A stretch of DNA of 64,000 nucleotides. Source: Streptococcus cristatus (GTDB lineage: Bacteria; Bacillota; Bacilli; Lactobacillales; Streptococcaceae). This document shows, one piece after another, positions 9,927 through 17,156 of the stretch. The notes below the pieces were generated by a model, which was not told the DNA's origin, did not search any database, and was given only the letters and a program-made list of their open reading frames with translations. The stretch covers positions 157,693 through 221,692 of the forward strand of contig NZ_RJPT01000001.1 in the NCBI RefSeq assembly GCF_003943515.1. The letters are read 5' to 3'. Positions within the stretch are counted from its first letter, which is position 1. Each line of letters starts with the position of its first letter. The position numbers were made by a program, and so were the translations under genes.

Positions 9927-9955
9927 AAATGTCAAAAATATTCCCTGAAATGTCA
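9927..9955 (+). promoter_or_regulatory. Pair of AAATGTCA direct repeats 21 bp apart upstream of a small gene
   Basis: AAATGTCA occurs at 9927-9934 and 9948-9955, exactly two helical turns apart. This geometry is typical for LytTR-type response-regulator sites such as those of ComE and BlpR. A weak -10 candidate TAAAAT lies at 9987-9992. The regulator is not identifiable. The rest of 9801-10060 holds nothing else recognised. Confidence 0.3.
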
Positions 9956-10071
9956 TTTTCTAGTGACTACCCCTACCTTTTGGCTCTAAAATGAGACCAG
10001 ATACCTTTCTTGTCCCTAATCCCCTCCTTTTTGCGTTAAACTAGTGTTAAAGCAAAAAGATTGGAGTTATG

Positions 10072-10299
10072 ATGGAAATTCAAAAAATTTATAATCAATT
10101 CAGAGATTACTATGGGGAGCTTGAGGCTGAGTATGCTCATTGTCAAAAGGCTAGCATGGAGTGGGAAAGTCTGCATCTGCGCTATCTGATTTACTATCTG
10201 ATACGCTATGATATTGGGGAGATCAAGTTTTTTAATGCCTATCATTATCGGGCAGCTTACCGCTGGTATTTGCAGTCCTTGATGTTGAGCTCGGCTTGA
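10072..10299 (+). CDS. Small protein of unknown function
   Basis: A 75-residue, strongly charged and aromatic protein (MEIQKIYNQFRDYYGELEAEY ...), with no signal peptide or membrane helix, so probably cytoplasmic and helical. I do not recognise the family. Two adjacent ATGs exist (10069, 10072); GGAG at 10063-10066 is properly spaced only from 10072. The upstream direct-repeat pair suggests separate regulation. The gene is followed after 6 bp by a 175-bp repeat whose end can act as its terminator. Coding is supported by a good ribosome-binding site and a compact intact frame, not by homology. Confidence 0.6.
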   Translation: MEIQKIYNQFRDYYGELEAEYAHCQKASMEWESLHLRYLIYYLIRYDIGEIKFFNAYHYRAAYRWYLQSLMLSSA

Positions 10300-10305
10300 T
10301 ATTTA

Positions 10306-10480
10306 GAGAGTGGGACAGAAATCGGTTATTCGTTAGAATTCGATTTCGTCGTCCCACCTCCGCACAGTTGAGTAGGGCTGTAAAAGCTGATGAAATCAGC
10401 GTAGTAGAGCCCACTCAACCACTGCGTCTTGCTCGACAATCCAAAGACAATTGAGAGACTAGGACTTTTGTCCCAGACTC
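10306..10480 (+). repeat. 175-bp structured intergenic repeat, copy 1
   Basis: First of four near-identical copies of exactly 175 bp in the window. Three nested structures are visible: GTGGGAC..GAAATCG pairing with CGATTTC..GTCCCAC; GTTGAGTAGGGCT pairing with AGCCCACTCAAC around an inner GCTGAT/ATCAGC hairpin; and AGGAC-TTTT-GTCC at the end. The element's ends are imperfect inverted repeats (GAGAGTGGGACA and TGTCCCAGACTC). It contains no credible coding sequence. Confidence 0.9.
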
Positions 10481-10486
10481 TTTTTT
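10453..10486 (+). terminator. Terminator formed by the 3' end of repeat copy 1
   Basis: The last hairpin of the repeat (GACTAGGAC-TTTT-GTCCCAGACTC) is followed by TTTTTT at 10481-10486, giving an intrinsic terminator for the small gene upstream. Confidence 0.6.
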
Positions 10487-10542
10487 AATTCCCTTAGGAG
10501 GATAATTTATGATAAAATATAAGTAATATGGAGGTTGGCAAA

Positions 10543-11811
10543 ATGGAGAAAAGATCTGAAATCAAGCGACAAGCAGCAAGAAGTAACCGTGCTTTTATCC
10601 TTGCCCTGCTGGGAGCAGTATTTGTATCAGCGGCAGCAATTTTATTCTTCCAAAGCATCATGGGGATGTCTAAGGGAAGCGGTAGGAATGCTGCTAAAGA
10701 TGCTCCTAAGTCCTCCTCGGTTGCAGGAAAGAAGACCGACTCGAAAACGGTGCGCATTATGGCTAATGGCGACCTTTTGTACCATGATGGGCTTTATATG
10801 AGCGCTCAAAAGGCCGATGGTAGCTATGATTTTTCGGAAAATTTCACCTATGTCAAGGACTGGCTCCAGCAAGGGGACTTGGTCTTGGGGGATTTTGAAG
10901 GGACCATTCGCTCAGACTATCCTTTGGGAGGCTATCCGCTTTTCAATGCTCCGGAGGCTGTTGTCCCCGCCATCAAAGATGCTGGTTACCAAGTGGTGGA
11001 TCTGGCCCATAATCACATCCTAGACTCAGGGCTTGAGGGAGTCTTTACGACTGCCAAAGCCTTTGAAGATCACGGAATTAGCCCAGTCGGTGTCTATACT
11101 CACAAAAACAGGGATAAATCGCCCATCCTGATCAAAGAGGTAAAAGGTATCAAGATTGCTATTTTGGCTTACTCCTATGGCTTTAATGGCTTGGAGTCCA
11201 ATCTCAGTCAGAAGGAGATTGATCATCACCTATCGACCTTTGATGAGGAGAAGATGAAGGCTGAGATTGAGCAGGCGGAGAAAGAAGCGGACATTACAGT
11301 AGTCATGCCGCAGACGGGGATCGAATACCAGCTGGAGCCAAATGAGGAGCAGGTAGCGCTCTATCATAAGATGGTGGATTGGGGAGCGGACATCATTTTT
11401 GGCGGACATCCGCACGTGGTGCAACCCTCAGAAATCCTTGAAAAAGATGGTCAGAAGAAGTTGATTATCTATTCTATGGGGAATTTTATCTCCAATCAGC
11501 GGATTGAAACCATGGCTGGTGTGGACACGGCTGAATGGACCGAGCGTGGCGTCTTGATGGATGTGACCATTGAAAAGACGGACAAGGGGACCATTATCAA
11601 AACAGCTCAGGCGCATCCCAGCTGGGTCAGCCGTGTGGAAAAGGGAACTTATTCGCCAGAGGGTTACCCGCTTTACACTTATCAAACGCTTATCTTAGAA
11701 GATTTCATCGAGGGTGGAAAATATCGCAATCAGCTGGATCAGGCGACCAAAGATCGGATTGATACGGCCTATAAGGAAATGAAAGAGCATGTGCATCTGA
11801 ATTGGAAATAA
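10543..11811 (+). CDS. CapA-family (PGA_cap) putative metallophosphoesterase, membrane-anchored
   Basis: A 422-residue protein with an N-terminal membrane anchor (AFILALLGAVFVSAAAILFF) and an extracellular domain. Motifs follow the CapA/PgsA calcineurin-like pattern: NGDLLYHD, DFEGTI, AHNHILDSG and GGHPHV, i.e. the Asp/Asn/His metal ligands of the fold. In Bacillus, CapA takes part in poly-gamma-glutamate capsule export, but no capB/capC is nearby, so that role cannot be assumed; streptococci often carry such an orphan. GGAGG at 10530-10534 favours the ATG at 10543 over 10528. Single-gene unit between a repeat and a weak terminator. Confidence 0.85.
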   Translation: MEKRSEIKRQAARSNRAFILALLGAVFVSAAAILFFQSIMGMSKGSGRNAAKDAPKSSSVAGKKTDSKTVRIMANGDLLYHDGLYMSAQKADGSYDFSENFTYVKDWLQQGDLVLGDFEGTIRSDYPLGGYPLFNAPEAVVPAIKDAGYQVVDLAHNHILDSGLEGVFTTAKAFEDHGISPVGVYTHKNRDKSPILIKEVKGIKIAILAYSYGFNGLESNLSQKEIDHHLSTFDEEKMKAEIEQAEKEADITVVMPQTGIEYQLEPNEEQVALYHKMVDWGADIIFGGHPHVVQPSEILEKDGQKKLIIYSMGNFISNQRIETMAGVDTAEWTERGVLMDVTIEKTDKGTIIKTAQAHPSWVSRVEKGTYSPEGYPLYTYQTLILEDFIEGGKYRNQLDQATKDRIDTAYKEMKEHVHLNWK

Positions 11812-11813
11812 GC

Positions 11814-11842
11814 ACAAAAAAGGACACTCCCTTTTGTTTCTT
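11814..11842 (+). terminator. Weak terminator-like hairpin after the CapA-like gene
   Basis: ACAAAA..AGG pairs imperfectly with CCC..TTTTGT just after the stop and leads into a T-rich stretch. Confidence 0.35.
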
Positions 11843-11847
11843 TGCTT

Positions 11848-11922
11848 TTCTTTGATGAGAAACGAACTATTATAGAGCCCACGAGCAAAATAGTTTCATT
11901 ATCAAAGAATTTTATATATAAT
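11848..11922 (+). promoter_or_regulatory. Promoter of the DUF1033 gene with an overlapping inverted repeat
   Basis: TTCTTTGAT (11848-11856) is the exact complement of ATCAAAGAA (11901-11909), with further imperfect pairing inward (AACTATT / AATAGTTT). A TATAAT -10 box lies at 11917-11922, right beside the downstream arm. The inverted repeat may be an operator or a hairpin; no convincing -35 is seen. Confidence 0.4.
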
Positions 11923-11945
11923 ATAGGATACAAAAGGGGACAGGT

Positions 11946-12317
11946 ATGTACAGCGTAATAGAAATGTATGGCGATTATGAGCCCTGGTGGTTTTTAGACG
12001 GTTGGGAGGACGATATCATTGAGAAAAGGTATTTCGATGATTATTATACCGCCCTCAAATACTATAAGCACCGCTGGCTAGAGATGTCTGAGGCGTCGCC
12101 ACTTTATAAAAGCCGCAGTGATCTTATGACGATTTTCTGGGATCCGGCCGATCAACGTTGGTGTGAGGAGTGCAATGAAGATATTCAGCAATACCACTCC
12201 CTGCTTTTGTTAGAAAATGAAAGTAAGATCCCCAAGAGCAAGTATCGTCCAGGCTACCGCAAGCAAAATGCTACTGAAAAACACCGTATTTGCAAAATTA
12301 AGGTGCGGGCTAGATAG
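11946..12317 (+). CDS. DUF1033 family protein
   Basis: A 123-residue cytoplasmic protein rich in Trp and Tyr (MYSVIEMYGDYEPWWFLDGWEDD), the signature of DUF1033, a family that in streptococci typically sits immediately upstream of the comG/comY operon. No function is established that I know of. It has its own promoter and GGGGACAGG ribosome-binding region. The next gene is under a ComX box, so this one is probably expressed separately though read-through is possible. The basic C-terminus (HRICKIKVRAR) is consistent with nucleic-acid binding, but that is speculation. Confidence 0.8.
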   Translation: MYSVIEMYGDYEPWWFLDGWEDDIIEKRYFDDYYTALKYYKHRWLEMSEASPLYKSRSDLMTIFWDPADQRWCEECNEDIQQYHSLLLLENESKIPKSKYRPGYRKQNATEKHRICKIKVRAR

Positions 12318-12376
12318 GATAAAAGTTAAAGAATGGAGAAAATTTCTTCATTCTTTTTTTATTTTTTCTCATTTTG

Positions 12377-12384
12377 TGCGAATA
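12377..12384 (+). promoter_or_regulatory. ComX (SigX) combox of the comY operon
   Basis: TGCGAATA fits the streptococcal combox consensus (TNCGAATA) and is preceded by the T-rich tract typical of late competence promoters. AGGAGG at 12393-12398 serves the comYA ATG at 12403. Confidence 0.85.
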
Positions 12385-12402
12385 GTAAGGTGAGGAGGAC
12401 TT

Positions 12403-13344
12403 ATGGTTCAAAAAATTGCAAAGGAAATAATTCAATTGGCCAGGCAGGAAGCGGCCCAAGATATCTATCTGATTCCCAAGAGCACCTGCTATGAGCTTTA
12501 TATGCGGGTGGGAGATGAGCGGCGTTTTATTCAGACCTATGATTTTGATTTATTATCGTCAGTCATAAGCCATTTTAAGTTTGTCTCAGGCATGAATGTC
12601 GGGGAGAAGAGGCGCAGCCAGCTAGGCTCCTGTGATTATGATTGTGGAGATGTGACGGTCTCACTTCGTCTGTCAACCGTCGGGGATTACCGTGGCTATG
12701 AGAGCTTGGTGATTCGGCTCTTACATGATGAGGAGCGTGAGCTGCGTTTCTGGTTTGACAATCTGCCTGATCTTCGTAAAAAAGTAAATTCTCGCGGCCT
12801 TTATCTGTTTTCAGGACCAGTTGGTAGTGGAAAGACGACGCTGATGCACCAGCTGGCTCAGATGAGATTTGGCCAACAACAGGTCATGTCTATCGAAGAC
12901 CCTGTGGAAATCAAGCAGGAAAACATGCTCCAGCTTCAGCTGAATGAAACTATCGGGATGACCTATGACAGCCTCATCAAGCTGTCTCTGCGCCACAGGC
13001 CGGATCTCTTGATTATCGGGGAAATCCGCGACCAAGAAACGGCCCGAGCGGTGGTAAGGGCTAGTTTGACAGGGGCTACGGTCTTTTCAACTATCCATGC
13101 TAAGAGCATTCGCGGAGTGTATGAGCGCCTGCTAGAGCTGGGTGTCAGTGAGGATGAGCTGCGCATGGTGTTACAGGGCGTTTGTTATCAGCGCTTAATC
13201 GGGGGAGGAGGTGTGATCGACTTTGTCAACCAAGACTATCAAAAGCATGAAGCCAGTCTCTGGAACCAGCAGATTGACCAGCTTTTTGCAGATGGACATA
13301 TCACAGCTGATCAAAGGCAGGCGGAAAAAATTATCTACGCCTAA
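12403..13344 (+). CDS. comYA: Competence pilus assembly ATPase ComYA (ComGA)
   Basis: Cytoplasmic GspE/PilB-type secretion ATPase that powers assembly of the transformation pilus. At 313 residues it has the usual short streptococcal form. Walker A is GPVGSGKTT near residue 145, an Asp-box region follows (SIEDPVEIK), Walker B is LLIIGEIRDQETA, and the His-box region is GATVFSTIHAKS. It is the first gene behind the combox and overlaps comYB, indicating translational coupling in the competence regulon. Confidence 0.95.
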   Translation: MVQKIAKEIIQLARQEAAQDIYLIPKSTCYELYMRVGDERRFIQTYDFDLLSSVISHFKFVSGMNVGEKRRSQLGSCDYDCGDVTVSLRLSTVGDYRGYESLVIRLLHDEERELRFWFDNLPDLRKKVNSRGLYLFSGPVGSGKTTLMHQLAQMRFGQQQVMSIEDPVEIKQENMLQLQLNETIGMTYDSLIKLSLRHRPDLLIIGEIRDQETARAVVRASLTGATVFSTIHAKSIRGVYERLLELGVSEDELRMVLQGVCYQRLIGGGGVIDFVNQDYQKHEASLWNQQIDQLFADGHITADQRQAEKIIYA

Positions 13345-14308
13345 GCAAAAGAAAATTATCGAGCTGTTCCGCAATCTATTTACCAGCGGTTTCCATCTTG
13401 CGGAGATTGTCGATTTCCTACGGCGGAGTGCCCTTTTAGAGGAGGCCTATGTCGCGGAAATGCGTTCGGGTTTGGCTGCTGGCCAGTCATTTTCCCAGAT
13501 TATGAAGCGTTTAGGTTTTTCAGATAATGTGGTCACCCAGCTATCTTTGTCAGAGTTGCATGGAAATCTAAATCTAAGTTTAGGTAAAATCGAGGATTAT
13601 CTGGAAAATCTATCCAAGGTCCGTAAGAAATTGATTGAGGTGGGGACTTATCCCTTGATGCTGCTTGGATTTTTAGTACTGATTATGCTGGGCTTGCGTA
13701 ATTATCTCTTGCCTCAGTTGGACAGTCAAAATATGGCTACTCAGTTCATTCATTATCTACCGCAGATCTTTCTGGGAGGCGTTCTGGTGAATTGCTTGCT
13801 GATTTGCGGTGGCTGGTTTTATTATCGCAAGAGCTCTAAAATGAGGTTTTTCAGCCGTTTGGCCAAGTTTCCTTTTGTTGGAACGCTCGTTCGAGCCTAT
13901 CTGACGGCCTACTATGCGCGTGAATGGGGAAATATGATTGGGCAAGGATTGGAATTGAGTCAGATCTTTCTCATCATGCAGGACCAGCCTTCTCAGCTCT
14001 TTCAGGAGTTGGGACGAGACTTGGAGACGGCTCTAGGTGCAGGTCAGGGCTATGCCGAGAAGGTCGGCACCTACCCCTTCTTTAAGAAAGAGCTATCCTT
14101 AATCATCGAGTACGGGGAGGTCAAGTCCAAGTTGGGTGACGAATTGGAGCTGTATGCCGAAAAGACTTGGGAAGAGTTTTTCCTGAGAATCAATCGTGCC
14201 ATGAATTTGATACAGCCTCTCGTCTTCGTCTTTGTCGCCCTCGTGATCGTTTTACTTTATGCAGCCATGTTGCTGCCAATTTATCAGAATATGGAGATTC
14301 AATTATGA
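13247..14308 (+). CDS. comYB: Competence pilus inner-membrane platform protein ComYB (ComGB)
   Basis: GspF/PilC-family polytopic protein that anchors the pilus machine. Two GspF repeats are seen (FTSGFHLAEIVDFLRRSALL ... and GQGLELSQIFLIMQDQP ...), with three hydrophobic helices (LMLLGFLVLIMLGL, QIFLGGVLVNCLLICGGW, LVFVFVALVIVLLYAAMLL). The frame is open from a TTG at 13223 with GGAGGAGG upstream; ATGs occur at 13247 and 13292. I place the start at 13247, since related proteins have a short stretch before DISQ, but the exact start is uncertain. It overlaps comYA by about 100 bp and ends in an ATGA overlap with comYC. Confidence 0.85.
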   Translation: MKPVSGTSRLTSFLQMDISQLIKGRRKKLSTPKQKKIIELFRNLFTSGFHLAEIVDFLRRSALLEEAYVAEMRSGLAAGQSFSQIMKRLGFSDNVVTQLSLSELHGNLNLSLGKIEDYLENLSKVRKKLIEVGTYPLMLLGFLVLIMLGLRNYLLPQLDSQNMATQFIHYLPQIFLGGVLVNCLLICGGWFYYRKSSKMRFFSRLAKFPFVGTLVRAYLTAYYAREWGNMIGQGLELSQIFLIMQDQPSQLFQELGRDLETALGAGQGYAEKVGTYPFFKKELSLIIEYGEVKSKLGDELELYAEKTWEEFFLRINRAMNLIQPLVFVFVALVIVLLYAAMLLPIYQNMEIQL

Positions 14309-14622
14309 AAAAATTAAAAACTTTGAAGGTCAAAGCTTTCACTCTGGTGGAAATGTTAGTCGTTCTTTTAATCATCAGCGTCTTGATGCTCTTGTTTGTC
14401 CCGAATTTGACTAAGCAGAAGGATGCTGTTTCAGATACGGGCAATGCGGCCGTAGTCAAGGTGGTAGAAAGTCAAGCTGAGCTTTATGAATTGAAGAATG
14501 TTAATGAAAAAGCTACTCTAGGGAAATTGGTTGCTGATGGTCGGATTACCGATAAGCAGGTAGCATCCTATAAGGCTTACTATGGAAAAAACAGCAGTGA
14601 ACCTCGTGCAGTTGCGGATTAA
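14305..14622 (+). CDS. comYC: Major competence pilin ComYC (ComGC)
   Basis: A 105-residue type IV pilin-like protein, the main subunit of the transformation pilus. KVKAFTLVEMLVVLLIISVLM is a class prepilin signal, cut before Phe by a prepilin peptidase (ComC), with Glu at position +5 of the mature protein. The ATG at 14305 overlaps the comYB stop (ATGA) and has GGAG at 14293-14296; longer upstream frames are inside comYB. Its end overlaps comYD by 41 bp. Confidence 0.95.
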   Translation: MKKLKTLKVKAFTLVEMLVVLLIISVLMLLFVPNLTKQKDAVSDTGNAAVVKVVESQAELYELKNVNEKATLGKLVADGRITDKQVASYKAYYGKNSSEPRAVAD

Positions 14623-15016
14623 GGCTTTTACGCTGTTAGAAAGTCTCCTGGCTTTATTTGTGGTCAGTTTCATTTTATTAGGTTTATCTGGCTCTGTTCA
14701 GGCTGGTTTCAATCAAGTACAGGAGCAGCTGTTTTTCCTAGAATTTGAGCATCTTTATCAGGAGAGCCAAAAACTAAGTGTGGCTGGACATGAAAAGATC
14801 AAATTGACCATTTCGGACTGTAAGATTTCCAACGGCTATCAGCAAGTAGAATTTCCCAAGACTTTGCAGGAACATGCTCCTCAGACTATTCAGTTTGATC
14901 AGGCTGGCGGGAATTCTTCGCTCAGCAAAATTGTTTTTCAAACGGAGGATAAAAAGGTTGTTTACCAGCTTTATATGGGTAATGGAAAATTTAAAAAGAC
15001 GACGAATGAAGGCTAG
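14582..15016 (+). CDS. comYD: Minor competence pseudopilin ComYD (ComGD)
   Basis: 144 residues with prepilin signal [23 protein letters not shown] and a soluble C-terminal half. A minor subunit required for pilus assembly and DNA uptake at the cell surface. It starts inside comYC and its 3' end overlaps comYE, typical of this tightly packed operon. Confidence 0.9.
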   Translation: MEKTAVNLVQLRIKAFTLLESLLALFVVSFILLGLSGSVQAGFNQVQEQLFFLEFEHLYQESQKLSVAGHEKIKLTISDCKISNGYQQVEFPKTLQEHAPQTIQFDQAGGNSSLSKIVFQTEDKKVVYQLYMGNGKFKKTTNEG

Positions 15017-15275
15017 CATTTTGCTGGAGGCCTTGGTGGCAATGGCGGTTTTTGCGGCTATTGCCAGCCTCCTGCTTGGGCAGATTAGTCAGTCGCGTCA
15101 GGAACAGATTCGCTTATTGCAGGAGGAGGAAGTCTTACGGGTTGCTCGGATGGCCATGCAGACGGGGCAGGAAAATCTGACGGTCAACGGCATTACAGTC
15201 CGCCAGGTTAAAACAGACCAGCAATTAACCGTCTATCACCAAGAGGAGAAGGTGCTCAGTGTTAAAAAACGTTAA
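14982..15275 (+). CDS. comYE: Minor competence pseudopilin ComYE (ComGE)
   Basis: 97 residues beginning [21 protein letters not shown]; the [10 protein letters not shown]...LLGQI block is the modified prepilin signal seen in streptococcal ComGE. The ATG at 14982 is preferred over the internal ATG at 15006 because pneumococcal CglE has a similar short basic leader. A longer frame from 14874 runs entirely within comYD and is not the start. It overlaps comYD and comYF. Confidence 0.85.
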   Translation: MENLKRRRMKASILLEALVAMAVFAAIASLLLGQISQSRQEQIRLLQEEEVLRVARMAMQTGQENLTVNGITVRQVKTDQQLTVYHQEEKVLSVKKR

Positions 15276-15696
15276 AATCAAAGCTTTTACACTTTTAGAG
15301 ACTCTAGTCGCCCTGCTGGTCTTGAGCGGTGGCATGTTGGTCTTTCAGTCGATGACCAAGCTTCTGGCTTTTGAACTGCGACATCAACAGGAAAATAAGC
15401 AGCAGGAATGGCTCTTATTTGTCGATCAGTTGGAGACGGAGCTATCGCGCAGCCAATTTGACCGAGTCGAAAACGACAAAATCTATGTCAAACAGGATGG
15501 CAAACATATAGCTTTGGGCAAATCTCGGAGTGATGATTTTCGCAAGACGGATGCTTCGGGACGTGGCTATCAACCCATGATCTATGGACTTAAAGCTGCT
15601 CCGGTCAGTCAGGAGGGGGACCTTGTTCGCTTTCGCTTCCGGTTTGAAAATAATTTAGAAAGAGAGTACATCTATCGTGTTCAAGATAAAAGTTAA
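15259..15696 (+). CDS. comYF: Minor competence pseudopilin ComYF (ComGF)
   Basis: 145 residues with prepilin signal [21 protein letters not shown]. It uses a GTG start at 15259, preceded by an AGGAGAAGG ribosome-binding region inside comYE. The extracellular part ([12 protein letters not shown] ... YIYRVQDKS) matches ComGF. It overlaps both neighbours, consistent with coupled translation. Confidence 0.9.
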   Translation: MLKNVKIKAFTLLETLVALLVLSGGMLVFQSMTKLLAFELRHQQENKQQEWLLFVDQLETELSRSQFDRVENDKIYVKQDGKHIALGKSRSDDFRKTDASGRGYQPMIYGLKAAPVSQEGDLVRFRFRFENNLEREYIYRVQDKS

Positions 15697-16075
15697 GGCA
15701 GGCATTTTGCTCTATGCCCTCTTCATGGCAGCTGTCTTTAGCTTGCTCTTGCAATTTTATCTGAATCGGCAGGTGGCCAATCAGCGCCTCTTTCAAGCCA
15801 ATCGGGATCGGACAGAAGCCTATGCCTTGGCTGTTTTGACCAAGGAGACTGCCACAGAGGAGAGCGGGCAATTAGTCTTCGACCAAGGGAGCACCCATTA
15901 TCGCAGGCAGGGAAATATGCTGGAAGTCAGTAGCCAACTCGCCAATCAGAAGAGCTATTCTTTCTATTTTGAGAGCAAAAAGGAGCCAGAGAAGAAGGCT
16001 AAAGATGGCAAAGACTCCAAAAATGCCAAAGAAAGTAAAGAGTCCTCTCCTTCAACTGACAAGAGAAGCGACTAA
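15677..16075 (+). CDS. comYG: Minor competence pseudopilin ComYG (ComGG)
   Basis: 132 residues from a GTG at 15677 within the end of comYF. One N-terminal helix ([23 protein letters not shown]) lacks the canonical FTLxE, as is usual for ComGG. The last ~30 residues are a Lys/Asp/Ser-rich tail ([20 protein letters not shown]), low complexity and probably disordered. Last pilus gene; a hairpin terminator separates it from comYH. Confidence 0.85.
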   Translation: MFKIKVKAGILLYALFMAAVFSLLLQFYLNRQVANQRLFQANRDRTEAYALAVLTKETATEESGQLVFDQGSTHYRRQGNMLEVSSQLANQKSYSFYFESKKEPEKKAKDGKDSKNAKESKESSPSTDKRSD

Positions 16076-16103
16076 TATAAATGTAAAAGATTTGTAATCC
16101 GAT

Positions 16104-16129
16104 AGCCCTTGGAAAGAGGGCTTCTTTTT
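16104..16129 (+). terminator. Hairpin between comYG and comYH
   Basis: AGCCCT (16104-16109) pairs with AGGGCT (16117-16122), followed by TTCTTTTT. It should reduce but need not abolish transcription into comYH. Confidence 0.75.
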
Positions 16130-16155
16130 GGTATCATAAGACAACGGAGGATGCC

Positions 16156-17121
16156 ATGAAATTTGAAAAAATAGAACGAGCTTTTCATCTACTTTTAGAA
16201 AACGTGCAAAATATCCAAAATGTGCTGGGGACTAATTTTTATGATGCCTTGATTGAGCAAAATGGGATTTATCTGGACGGAGATACAGAATTACAAGAAA
16301 TTCTGAAAAATAATGAGAAACTCCGTGCCTTGCATTTGACCAAGGAGGAGTGGCGTCGGGCTTATCAGTTTATTTTTATGAAGGCTTCTCAGACAGAGCC
16401 ACTCCAAGCTAATCACCAGTTCACACCGGATTCGGTCGGCTTTTTGCTGAGTTTTTTGATTGACCAGTTGGCCCAAGACGAGAGAGTTGATTTGCTAGAG
16501 ATCGGTAGTGGGACAGGCAATTTGGCGGAGACTCTGCTCAACCACACGCAAAAGAATATGGATTATCTGGGCCTAGAAATTGACGATTTGCTGATTGATT
16601 TGTCTGCCAGCATTGCCGAAGTTATGAATTCTAAGGCACACTTTGCTCAAGGAGATTCGGTGCGGCCTCAGGTTCTGAAAGAAAGCGACTTGATTGTCAG
16701 CGATTTGCCAGTGGGCTATTATCCAGATGATGCCGTGGCGGCTCGTTATGAGGTTGCCAGTCCAGACGAGCATACTTACGCCCATCATCTCTTGATGGAG
16801 CAATCGTTAAAATATTTGAAACCGGGGGGCTATGCTATCTTTCTCGCGCCAAATAATCTGCTGACGAGCCCTCAAAGTCATCTGCTGAAAAAATGGCTGC
16901 TTTCTAGTGCCCAGCTCTTGGCAATGATTTCCCTACCAGAGAAGATTTTCGCGAGCCGACAGAATGCTAAGACGATATTTGTCCTGAGAAAACAAGGCGA
17001 ATCAGACATTCAGCCGTTTATCTACCCTTTGCAGGACTTGCAAAGTCAGGATGAAATCTTGAAGTTTCGTGAAAGTTTTCAAAACTGGGTCAAAGTTAGT
17101 GAAATTCAAACAAATTTTTGA
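16156..17121 (+). CDS. comYH: Class I SAM-dependent DNA methyltransferase-like protein ComYH
   Basis: A 321-residue protein at the end of the competence operon. Motif I is LLEIGSGTGNLAETLL (SAM binding), and DLIVSDLPVGYYPDD stands where N6-adenine methyltransferases have (D/N)PPY. The C-terminal half (KYLKPGGYAIFLAPNNLL) matches the type I/YtxK-like methylase family. In S. mutans and relatives comYH is co-transcribed with comYA-G, and a role in transformation has been reported; its substrate is unclear. GGAGG at 16146-16150 precedes the ATG. The stop TGA is part of the ackA promoter region. Confidence 0.85.
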   Translation: MKFEKIERAFHLLLENVQNIQNVLGTNFYDALIEQNGIYLDGDTELQEILKNNEKLRALHLTKEEWRRAYQFIFMKASQTEPLQANHQFTPDSVGFLLSFLIDQLAQDERVDLLEIGSGTGNLAETLLNHTQKNMDYLGLEIDDLLIDLSASIAEVMNSKAHFAQGDSVRPQVLKESDLIVSDLPVGYYPDDAVAARYEVASPDEHTYAHHLLMEQSLKYLKPGGYAIFLAPNNLLTSPQSHLLKKWLLSSAQLLAMISLPEKIFASRQNAKTIFVLRKQGESDIQPFIYPLQDLQSQDEILKFRESFQNWVKVSEIQTNF

Positions 17122-17145
17122 TATAATAGTTTGAAAACGCTTAAA
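17122..17145 (+). promoter_or_regulatory. ackA -10 box and overlapping cre-like site
   Basis: TATAAT lies at 17122-17127 (extended, TGATATAAT), directly after the comYH stop. TGAAAACGCTTAAA at 17132-17145 matches the CcpA cre consensus TGWAANCGNTNWCA at 13 of 14 positions and would cover the transcription start. Confidence 0.65.
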
Positions 17146-17156
17146 GAGGTGACGAG

